A DNA stretch of 64,000 nucleotides from JAPPLB01 sp965206655 (GTDB taxonomy: Bacteria > Acidobacteriota > Terriglobia > Bryobacterales > UBA6623). Below the pieces are notes generated by a model that did not search any database, was not told the origin of the DNA, and saw only the letters and a list, made by a program, of their open reading frames with translations. Position numbers and translations under genes: made by a program. Shown one piece after another: positions 27,299-35,350 of the stretch; positions within the stretch are counted from its first letter, which is position 1, and each line of letters begins with the position of its first letter. Where the stretch lies: NCBI GenBank assembly GCA_965206655.1, contig CBDBKC010000018.1, positions 1-64,000 of the forward strand, read 5' to 3'.

Positions 27299-28639
27299 AT
27301 GGCGGGGTATCGATCGCGGCGTTTCTTTCTCGGTATGGCTTCGGCGGCCGGTGCTGGCGCCGCCCGCGCGGCGGCAGCGACCTTGGGCGAGCAGCCTGCC
27401 GCGCTCGGCGGTAAGCCGGTTCGGAAAAAGTCGTTCACTTCCTGGCCCATTGTCCGCAAGAACGATGAGCGGGCCTGGATGGACGTCCTGCGGAGCATGC
27501 GTTGGAACCGCCGCAGAGGCGGGGCGGTCAAGGAGTTCGAAGAGACCTGGGCGCGACGGCTCGGCGCACGTCATTGCCTGGCCACGTCCGGGGGTACAAC
27601 CGCCCTTTGGGCCGCGATGAACGCGCTCGACATCGGGCCGAAGGACGAAGTTCTCGTTCCCCCCTACACGTTCATCGCGACGGTGAACGTCGTCTTGCTG
27701 CAACACGCCCTTCCTGTGTTCGTCGACACCGACCGCGAAACGTTTCAGATCGACGCCAAGAAGATCGAAGAGCGTATTACGCCGCGTACGCGCTGCATTC
27801 TGCCCGTCCATCTGGGTGGCGCGTCGGCGGACATGGATATGATCCTGACGCTAGCCAAGAAACACGGGCTGCCGGTCGTCGAGGACGCCTGCCAGTCGCA
27901 TCTCGCCGAGTGGCGCAAACAGCCGGTTTCGACTCTGGGCGACGCGGGCTGCTTCAGTTTTCAAGCTTCAAAGAATCTCAACTGCGGCGAAGGCGGCGCA
28001 CTCATTACCAACAACGATGAGTTGTTGGCGAAGGCCGAGCGCTTCCATTCGAACGGCGGGTCGGTGGGGAAATCGAAGTTTCCGATTCCACATCGCACGA
28101 ACGGCTGTAATCTTCGCATGACTGAGTTTCAGGGTGCGTTGCTGGCATCCCAATTCGACCGGCTGGAAGATCAGGCGAGCGCCCGTGAAAACAATGCGGG
28201 CTACCTGACCAGCATGCTCAACGATATCGAAGGGATCGAGCCGGCGCGCATGTACGAGGGCTGTACGCGTAATGCCTACCACCTCTATATGTTTCGCTAC
28301 GACCCGAATTCTTTCGCGGGATTGTCGCGGGAAGGGTTCATAGGTGCACTACGAGCCGAGGGCGTCCATTGCTCGGCCGGTTACAGCCCGTTGAACAGGG
28401 ACAAGTTTCTCGACCACACCCTGCAGTCACGGGCTTTCCGCGCGATTTATAGCGAGAAGGAAATCAGCGACTGGCACGAGCGCAATCACACGCCCGAGAA
28501 TGACCGCCTCTGCGAAGAAGCGGTCTGGTTCACACAGGGGATGCTGCTTGGTTCCCGCGGAGACATGGAGCAGATCGCCGAGGCGGTCCGAAAGATTCAG
28601 CGTTTCGGCTCGCAAATCAGCAAAGCCGCCGCCGGGTAG
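27299..28639 (+). CDS. Tat-signal DegT/DnrJ/EryC1/StrS-family aminotransferase
   Basis: A 446-residue PLP-dependent sugar-aminotransferase fold. The N-terminus has a twin-arginine signal (YRSRRFFLGMASAAGAG, then an alanine-rich stretch), unexpected for a cytosolic family. The catalytic domain has GTTALWAAMNALDIG, PPYTFIATVNVVL, VVEDACQSH with the PLP aspartate, and the Schiff-base lysine in SFQASKNLNCGEGG. ATG 27299 follows AAGGAGG with good spacing. Members aminate nucleotide-linked keto-sugars; an exported version would meet a different substrate, or be a non-catalytic paralogue, although the lysine is present. Just after the pnp hairpin, so probably its own transcript. Confidence 0.85.
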   Translation: MAGYRSRRFFLGMASAAGAGAARAAAATLGEQPAALGGKPVRKKSFTSWPIVRKNDERAWMDVLRSMRWNRRRGGAVKEFEETWARRLGARHCLATSGGTTALWAAMNALDIGPKDEVLVPPYTFIATVNVVLLQHALPVFVDTDRETFQIDAKKIEERITPRTRCILPVHLGGASADMDMILTLAKKHGLPVVEDACQSHLAEWRKQPVSTLGDAGCFSFQASKNLNCGEGGALITNNDELLAKAERFHSNGGSVGKSKFPIPHRTNGCNLRMTEFQGALLASQFDRLEDQASARENNAGYLTSMLNDIEGIEPARMYEGCTRNAYHLYMFRYDPNSFAGLSREGFIGALRAEGVHCSAGYSPLNRDKFLDHTLQSRAFRAIYSEKEISDWHERNHTPENDRLCEEAVWFTQGMLLGSRGDMEQIAEAVRKIQRFGSQISKAAAG

Positions 28640-28928
28640 CGCCTGCTCATGAAGGCAAGGGATCAAGGGCTTCCCAGGTATCTTTCCCGACGATGCCGTC
28701 AGCGCCGAGCCCGCGCGAGCGCTGAAAGGCCTTGACGGCGTCATCCGTCTTATTGCCGAAATCGCCGTCAATGGCGCCGGGCGAAAAGCCCCTGGCCGCC
28801 AGCGCACGCTGCAAGATCTCGACCGTCTCGCCATCGTCGCCCTTGCGGAGCAGCGGTTGCGGCTCAACCCCGCGCAATGCGGCGAGCGCTCGCGCCGTGC
28901 GATTGCGCCGATCGGCGAGCCCATTTAG

Positions 28929-29540
28929 TTCCATCACCAGGTCTAAACCCACCGCCTTTCAGGCGGTCAGCTTCAAGCGGGTCTGGATGACAATAGGAGG
29001 ATGGGCGAATATCGGCGAGGGGCGCACGCGGTCTACGACATCAAATATCACCTGGTCTGGATCACGAAATATCGCTACAAGGTGTTGCGGGGCAGGGTGG
29101 CGGAGCGGACACGGGACCTGATCCGACAGAGCTGCCAAGCGCGAGACGTCGTGGTGATTCGGGGTGCGGTGTCGCCGGATCATGTGCATGTCTTGGTATC
29201 GGCACCGCCGCAGCTTGCACCGTCGAAGCTGGTGCAGTATGTAAAAGGCAGGTCGTCACGACGGCTGCAAGATGAGTTTGGGGAATTGCGGAAGCGATAC
29301 TGGGGGCAACACCTGTGGGCGCGCGGATATTTCTGCGCGACGGTGGGCGCGGTGGACGAGGAAACGATCAAGAAGTACATCGAGAGCCAGCAATGGGACG
29401 AGGATGAGGAGGGATTCAAGATCACAGCGCCCACCAAGCCTTGAGCCGGCTCTGAGCCGGGGCTTCTTCAGGCGGCTTCAGCCGCAAGCCGACTTTCAGT
29501 CGTAAATGAACCCACCGCCTTTCAGGCGGTGGTTGTTTAG
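28929..29540 (+). mobile_element. IS200/IS605-type element (tnpA only)
   Basis: About 612 bp without inverted terminal repeats or target duplication in the usual sense. Both ends carry the same 17-base palindrome ACCGCCTTTCAGGCGGT (28951-28967 and 29514-29530), as expected for single-strand HUH transposition. The left flank ends TTTAG (28924-28928) and the same TTTAG closes the right end (29536-29540), so TTTAG is the likely target. No tnpB is present. Inserted in an endolysin gene. Confidence 0.88.
29001..29444 (+). CDS. tnpA: IS200/IS605 transposase TnpA (Y1 HUH)
   Basis: A 147-residue single-strand DNA transposase. The HUH metal site is HVHVLVSAP near residue 57, and the catalytic tyrosine is in ETIKKYIESQQWDE near residue 126. 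The N-terminus YDIKYHLVWITKYRYKVL is the usual opening of the family. ATG 29001 follows AGGAGG. The protein is complete and the flanking hairpins are intact, so the element may still move. Confidence 0.93.
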   Translation: MGEYRRGAHAVYDIKYHLVWITKYRYKVLRGRVAERTRDLIRQSCQARDVVVIRGAVSPDHVHVLVSAPPQLAPSKLVQYVKGRSSRRLQDEFGELRKRYWGQHLWARGYFCATVGAVDEETIKKYIESQQWDEDEEGFKITAPTKP

Positions 29541-30353
29541 CCCACCGTTCACGATTCGTGTGACGGCCTCGACGTTGTTCTCGTCGGCCCACTGGAAAGC
29601 GGTCTTGCCGCCCCGCTTGCGGTTCGCGAGATAGGTTGCGGCGATCAGCCAGGCGGTGCTGGGCTCGGCGGCTTTTTCCGGGTCGGCTTCCAGGTCGACT
29701 CCGATGCGGCGGCCGGCGATGCGGTAGTTCGCGCGACCAGTCAACTGCAGATAGCCGCGCCCGCGAAACCGGAAGCCGTCGCCTGACTGCCGGGATCGAT
29801 TGCCGTTGCGGTTGGCATAGACGTGGTTGGCCAGCTTCTCCGGGTTGCGTAGGTGCCGGGCAGCGTGGGCCTCATCCCTGAAATGCCTGCCGAAGATCTG
29901 CATCAGCCGGCCGGTTGAGGTGTAGAACAGCGATTCAACAACACGAGTGAAACGGAGCGATTCATGGGCGCACTGCCCGATCATATGCGCGGCGCGGCGT
30001 TCGTTGTCGAGCGACCCAAACTCGGCAATCTCACTCTCGACAAGCCGCAGCCCTTCGACGGCCGCGAGAGGCGCGTCAGCAGCCGCGGCTCGAATTGCGG
30101 ATCTCAAATCCATGGTGTGCCCTCCATTGCGGCTTGGCGATCGCCATTGGCGGTGGCCAAGCATTCAGCCCGGCGAGGAGAATAGCACAGTTCGAGGGTT
30201 AGCGGCCGCCGACAAATCCGAGCTTGGGATATGATCTGTCGCTCCGCTGATAGCCGCCCCAGCCCGTTTTGAGCCCGCTTGCTGAGAATTGTTTCAAGAA
30301 GCTGCCCCGGGTTTCGTTTTCGCTACACTCGAACCATCCCGGGAGCACACAGC

Positions 30354-31355
30354 ATGGACGACGATCGACGGCGGATTCTAACCCTCGCGGGAAACACACT
30401 CCTCGCCGCATCGGCGGCTTTGTCTCTCCAAGGAGGTCCCATGCCCGCGGCGTCGAAGAATAGTTGGAAGACTGTGCTGGTGCTCAACGCGAAGCGCGAG
30501 CCCGAATCGGGTAGCGCCGACGAACTCGCCGCCGCGATCGGACGGGGCGCGGATCTGCGGATCTACACCGAGTTTCGCCACAACGAGCACATCGATACGA
30601 AGTCGGATAACCCCGAACTCATACAGGAAGTAGCCGATTTTCGAGTCACGTATTTGTTGGACAAGCGCTGGGCGGCGGGGATCATGAGCCTCCGCCAACC
30701 TGTCGATCTGCCCAACGGCTTTGGCCCGCGTCCGTCGATGTCATTCTTCCTGTACAACCAGAATGGGCAACAAGCCATTGCGCGGCCGCATCTCGATGGC
30801 GTGCCGGCTACCGGAGAGCGGGGCCCTTCGCCGGTCGACGACCACAGCGAAATGCCCAAGTATCACCAGCACGACAGTTGGGACGCCGCCACGAACGCCC
30901 CGAGCAGCAACTTCAGCTACGACTTCAATACGTACCGGTTTTGCGTCTCCGACGACTGGGAAGAGGTTCTCAGCCACACCGCCGAGGGCGAGGTCGTTTC
31001 CGGGTCAGTGGATGCTCTGGCCGAGCAATTCGCCGCCGGCCGGGAGTTCAAAGTGGGTATTCGAGGGCTCAGCGCTGATTTGGCCGAGGATCCCGCGGAC
31101 GTTCCGGCCCACGAAGTTTTCGCGCATATCGGCCCCGGCTACTATTACACCCGGCGCAAGTTGTTTATTGCCGAAACGCATCCGCTGGTTCGCGTACGCC
31201 CCGCGATCCCCTTGGCATACAGCAGCGGCGGCTGGGATTTCGGTTGGTTGATGCCGCGCACGGACGGCTTTGTCGCCCGCCGGCTCATTGACCCTTATAC
31301 CCTCAAGTTCCACAAGAGCGAGTCGCGATACGCTATGCGGTGGTTCGTCAGATAA
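30354..31355 (+). CDS. Uncharacterised exported protein
   Basis: A 333-residue protein I do not recognise. The first 30 residues (DDDRRRILTLAGNTLLAASAAL) resemble a Tat or lipid-less export signal. The body is rich in aromatic and acidic residues, with patches such as YTEFRHNEHIDTKSDNPELI, FGPRPSMSFFLYNQNGQ, HDSWDAATNAPSSNFSYDFN and FAHIGPGYYYTRRKLF. It has no repeats, no transmembrane segment after the signal and no known motif. ATG 30354 is chosen over upstream codons because it places the signal first. Neighbours are a broken endolysin and a kinase/PD40 remnant, so context gives no function. Confidence 0.6.
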   Translation: MDDDRRRILTLAGNTLLAASAALSLQGGPMPAASKNSWKTVLVLNAKREPESGSADELAAAIGRGADLRIYTEFRHNEHIDTKSDNPELIQEVADFRVTYLLDKRWAAGIMSLRQPVDLPNGFGPRPSMSFFLYNQNGQQAIARPHLDGVPATGERGPSPVDDHSEMPKYHQHDSWDAATNAPSSNFSYDFNTYRFCVSDDWEEVLSHTAEGEVVSGSVDALAEQFAAGREFKVGIRGLSADLAEDPADVPAHEVFAHIGPGYYYTRRKLFIAETHPLVRVRPAIPLAYSSGGWDFGWLMPRTDGFVARRLIDPYTLKFHKSESRYAMRWFVR

Positions 31356-31359
31356 AACC

Positions 31360-31600
31360 CGCTTTCGACCGGAACAACCATCAGCGTGCCATCGTCGACG
31401 CAGGACAACTCCTTGCCGGCCCGGGTCCAACGCGGTTGCCGGCCACCGTTATTGGAGACGGTCGTGCGGCGGCCGGCTCCCTTCGGGAAAAGCAGCACAT
31501 AGACTTCGTCCCTGCCGGACTCGCTGGACGAGCAGGCTTCAAACCGGCCGTCGGGCGAGAGCTCGGGCCCCGGTGCAATACTTCCGCCCGTCCTAACCAG
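31360..31600 (-). pseudogene. Remnant of a PD40/TolB-like beta-propeller C-terminus
   Basis: In this otherwise gene-free stretch of 329 bases the reverse strand encodes a recognisable fragment: LSPDGRFEACSSSESGRDEVYV, GGRQPRWTRAGKELS and DGTLMVVPVE. These match the last blades of the kinase-linked PD40 propeller seen intact at 35351-38104 (DDRWVTYVSDESGQSEIYVQ and similar). There is no start, no kinase domain and no complete propeller. It is a decayed piece of a paralogue. Confidence 0.7.
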
Positions 31601-33899
31601 ATATCATATCGCCATGGGTGTAGTAACCGGCGCGGCAGGAAGACTAGCAAACCCGTCGGAAGCTCGCTGCGACGCTTTTATTACTTAGCCGGAGCTATCG
31701 CTGGGATTGCGGGCTGCACACACGGATGTTGGCAGGCTACTGCGAGAGGCCGAATGACACTTGGGACGGCACCGCCTTGGTTTGGCCGTCCCGGATGCCG
31801 GCGTTAGCAGCACGGCTGTGAGTGCACCTAGATAGCATGTACCGCCGACCATCATCGTCAGCCCAAGCCCAATATGGATGGCAAGGAAAATCGCCCCGAC
31901 CGAGCCGAGCACACTCGCCGCGGCGTTGACTGCCCAAGCCCAGCAGACGGCCTGAGGGTACCGCTTCTCAAGTCGCGCCAAGCCTGATGGGAAGGGCATA
32001 CCCATCAAGAATCCGATAGGAGCCAATAGCAGGACTACCACCGAGAGCTTGGCCTCGAGCGGGAGCGACAACGACTTGTCGAGCACGTCCGGGGTGACAA
32101 CGATCAGTATCGAAGCTAGGGCCGCTACCGAGAACAGGAGGATCATCAAGCGACGGTCCTTCCCGCCGACCACCCGGCGGCTCGTGTAGCTACCCGCGCC
32201 GCTCGAAAGCAACAGCGAGAAGATCACGACGGTCAGAGCGTATGTCGGCTGTCCCAGATACAGAGCGATCCTTTGCACGAATGCAATTTCCACGAGAATG
32301 AAGCCCATCCCGATCGATAGAAAGTAGAACAGATGGAACCATAGCGGGCGCTCGCGCGGGATCTGTTGCTTGAGAAGCAGTACGGGCATTACCAAGATTA
32401 CCGCCATGCCCAGAACGGACAGACCCAGGGAAACGAAGAGCAGCATTACGCCCAGATTGATCTTCGCGTCGGCGTCGGCGCGCGGCCGGATCGTTTCCCA
32501 GATATGGCTGCCCCGCCAGGTGTAGAAGAAGAACGGACGATCGTCGCTGACGGGTGAAATGTCGTAGGGATAACTGGAAGCAAAGGCGATCGGATCCTTG
32601 CTGCGAAGCAACTCGGTGAATACGTTAGCCGGGGCATCATCAGGCGTGTAGATAGTGGTGAGGCCATACTGCTCGATGGCTCGACGAGCGTCCGCAAGTT
32701 CCCCTTTTGTGAAGGGGTTGCGCTTGATGAGAATGGTATCCTTCGCGCCCCATCCGCTGAGAGCCTCGACGTCTTCTCGAGCGATCACGAAGTACTGGTG
32801 TGGCTCATTGGCGCCCATCTGTCGCAGCGCGGCAAGTCCCAGCGAGACTACGCGCAACGACTCACGTGGTTGTTCGAACTCCCAACGCGTGACGGCCAAG
32901 ACACCGTCGGGGCTGAGGTGTTCCAGGTAGTCTCGAAAGGCTTCCTCGGTGTAGAGGTGGTTTTCGGCTAGAGCAAAAGCGCCACTGGCGGTTGACGCCC
33001 AGCTATCGACCAGGGTCATCTGAATCACGTCGAACGACTCGTCGACTCGCCGGATGTAGCTGCGCCCGTCCTCAATGGCGACATGTACTTCGGGACGCAA
33101 GTAGAGGCCCGTGCTCGCCTGCGCGTAGCGCTCCATCATTACATCGCGGACGATGATCGGATTAATCTCAACGGCCGTAATGTCGCTGCTGCCGGTGACC
33201 AGTGCGCGGCAAACATCGGGTCCTCCGCCCGCTCCGATGATCAGCGCCCTGCCGCCCGGGCGAACGCGGTAGGGCAAGGCGGGGCCGGTCGAGAGAAGCT
33301 GCTGCCGCTCTTCGGCGGACATCGTCGCCGGATCGCATTGGGCGATATCGCTGGACGCATCAAAATCGATCGCAATTCTGGGCTTACCTGTCTCGTTTGC
33401 AATACCAACGCTGATGCGTGAGAACGAGTTCCACTGAACGTACTCTTCACCCTGGATTCGCCCACCTTTCGCGTAGCGGACATCGATCATGTTGCTATCA
33501 CGGTTTGCGATCACGAGCAGCACCAGTACCGTGGCCAAGCCGATCGAGATCATCACGCGGCGACCCGAGGCGGGCGCCAGGCTGTGCCACAATGCACCTG
33601 CCAGGGCGAAGAAAGCACCTGCCATTATCACCGTTCCGGGGCCGCCCACCCAGTCAAGAAGTGGTACGAGCAACAGGCAGCCGATCGCCGCGCCGATTAG
33701 GTCGTAGAAATAGACCCGAGAAACATCCTTGACCGTTTTCGCAATCGCCAGCGATACGACAACTCCCGCGATTAGAAACGGCAGGGCGCATACGATATAT
33801 ACGACCACCAATTGCAGGGCATTCAGCCAAGTGACCTCCAGGTAAAGCGGACGGTCGATTACGAGCAGCAATGTCACGACCACGAGGAGAGCGTTCTTA

Positions 33900-34996
33900 C
33901 TGAGTCCCGCATAATATAGGGTAACCTTTTGTAATGGAGCGACGTCTTTTGGATATGGGTTTTCCAAAAGGCGTGAAGCGAGACTTTGCGGCGCTGGAGA
34001 AGCGGCGCATTGAGGCGGTGCGGCTGGTCGTGAAAGAAGGACTGAGCCAAGCCGAGGCGGCGCGTAGAGTCCAAGCCGCCCAACAAAGCGTCAGCGGCTG
34101 GGTACAGCGTTACCGCGAAGACGGCCGCGCCGGGTTGGCCAAAGCCGGCCGCGCCGGCCGCAAGCCGTTGCTGAGCACCGCGCAGCTCGCCGAGCTGGAA
34201 GGGCTGCTGCTCGAAGGACCCGAAGCGCACGGCTTCCCGACGCCGCTGTGGAGCTGTCCGCGGGTGGCGCGGTTGATCCGCGACCGTTTCGGGGTGCGCT
34301 ACCACGAAGGCCACGTCTGGAAGCTGCTGCGGGCACTCCACTGGAGCCCGCAACGGCCGGTCGGCAAGGCCCGCGAGCGCAACGAGGAAGCGATTCCGCG
34401 CCTGGAAGAAACAGACCTGGCCCGCCATTAAAAAAAAGCCCAAAAACAGGGCCGCACGATCGTCTTCATCGACGAAAGCGGACTGAGCCAGAAGCCACAT
34501 CGCTGCCGTACTTGGGCGCCGCGCGGGCAGACGCCCGTACTGCAGTTCAACTTCAACTGGAAGAAGCTCTCGGCGGCGGCCGGAATCACTTTCCACAACT
34601 TCTATTTCCGTCTCTATCCCGACGCCATCCGCGGTCCCGAGGTGATCGATTTCCTCAAGGCGCTGCTGCGCCACATACAACGTCCGTTGCTGATCGTGTG
34701 GGATCGCTTGCCGGCGCATCGCAGCGCGTTGGTGCGCGAGTTCATCGCGTTGTCGCAGGGCCACATCGAGACCGAGTACTTGCCGGGCTACGCCCCGGAG
34801 CTGAATCCGGTGGAATACATCTGGGCCTACTGGAAGCAGCACGAGTTGCCCAACGTCTGCCCCAACGACTACTGGGAGCTCGACGAGCGGGCACGCACGA
34901 CCTTGCGCCGCATGCGCCGCAAACGGCGCTTGATCGCCGCCTTTTGGAAGCAATCTTCTTTGTCGTTCGATTAACTGAATATTATGCGGGACTCAG
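33900..34996 (+). mobile_element. IS630-family insertion sequence
   Basis: Element of 1097 bp with inverted ends sharing CTGAGTCCCGCATAATAT (33900-33917, inverted at 34979-34996) and flanked by TA on both sides (33898-33899 and 34997-34998), the duplication expected of IS630. It lies inside the spermidine-synthase-like gene, opposite in orientation. It contains one transposase frame that is broken. Confidence 0.9.
33934..34974 (+). pseudogene. IS630-family transposase with two compensating indels
   Basis: The protein starts MERRLLDMGFPKG and has the N-terminal HTH region GLSQAEAARRVQAAQQSVSGW. The catalytic DDE_3 core has IVFIDESGLS, LLIVWDRLPAHRS and LPGYAPELNPVEYIW. Between them the frame runs into TAA at 34429-34431. 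Removing one C from CC at 34396-34397 and adding one A to the A8 run at 34430-34437 gives RAWKKQTWPAIKKKAQKQ, the continuous sequence expected in this family. So either two homopolymer errors were made in assembly or the copy is dead. A programmed shift alone does not explain the first indel. Confidence 0.85.
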
Positions 34997-35301
34997 TAGT
35001 ACAGAATCGGCCCAGTTGGGACCAAGTCGATTCCTTGTCTTTCACCGCGGGCATGTAGTAGGCCGCTATACCCCCTACTCCCAGGCCGAACAATGCGACC
35101 GAAATGGCAACAAAGGCAAAGTGGTAGAACAGCACCACTGAGAAGATCCGTGTGAGCGATAGTTCCAGTAACAAAGTGGCGAGTGTGCAAAGGGCTACCG
35201 CCAGACAAAGGCGAAGCGGGACAACGGAGGTTTGCTCTCTCATGGTGGTTTGATGCTATAGCGAAAGAGAAGGGGCTACCGCCGGAGCGTCTCAGAACCT
35301 C

Positions 35302-35321
35302 AGCGCGACGGTGCGTTCGAG
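35302..35321 (-). pseudogene. Tiny kinase N-terminal remnant
   Basis: These 20 bases are identical to part of the kinase gene at about 37990-38010 and translate (reverse strand) as LERTVAL, with flanking residues AR and RF. In the intact gene the corresponding segment is TKLERTVALKFL. It lies just beyond the 3' end of that gene and in the same orientation. It is too short to be more than suggestive. Confidence 0.35.
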
Positions 35322-35350
35322 CCTTGCAAGACCCGGCACAGAGCGATAGC

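Larger units (their letters stand above)
28647..30113 (-). pseudogene. GH19-type endolysin with peptidoglycan-binding domain, split by IS200/IS605
   Basis: Cell-wall hydrolase of 284 residues once the 612-bp insertion is removed (frame preserved). The N-terminal GH19/lysozyme-like domain spans about residues 20-190: the catalytic-glutamate motif is GQCAHESLRF, with FRGRGYLQLTGRANY downstream. The C-terminal PG_binding_1 domain has LRKGDDGETVEILQRAL and DGDFGNKTDDAVKAFQ. The insertion separates the two: the 5' part now ends in NNHRLKGGGFIYD and a stop. The native join is VNGGLNGLADRRNRT. This domain order is typical of phage endolysins, but no phage genes are nearby. The truncated product could keep catalysis without wall targeting. 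Confidence 0.85.
31685..35243 (-). pseudogene. Spermidine-synthase-like membrane protein, split by IS630
   Basis: Removing the IS630 element and one TA restores an 819-residue frame across ...LGRFC-TKNALLVVV. The N-terminal half has about eight to nine hydrophobic helices beginning LRLCLAVALCTLATLLLELS, followed by a spermidine-synthase-type Rossmann domain: GGGPDVCRALVTGSSDITAVEINP and EDGRSYIRRVDESFDVIQMTLVDSW, then more helices to the C-terminus. These MFS-like/SpeE-like fusions are common and of uncertain function. The canonical polyamine-binding residues were not verified. ATG 35241-35243 is the start. The 5' part now ends in a few codons of IS sequence. Confidence 0.85.

Noticed and set aside
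28951..29530. CRISPR-like repeats (two copies of ACCGCCTTTCAGGCGGT)
   Set aside because: Only two copies, placed at the two ends of an IS200/IS605 element, where such hairpins are expected. No cas gene.
28647..30113. Prophage remnant around the endolysin
   Set aside because: No terminase, capsid, tail, integrase or holin gene is present on either side.
34396..34437. Programmed frameshift in the IS630 transposase
   Set aside because: A slip on A8 alone cannot fix the frame, because a separate one-base insertion at 34396-34397 is also needed.
34248..35141. A long open frame across the IS630 element and its flank
   Set aside because: It overlaps the conserved transposase frame in another phase and has low-complexity composition typical of a shadow frame.
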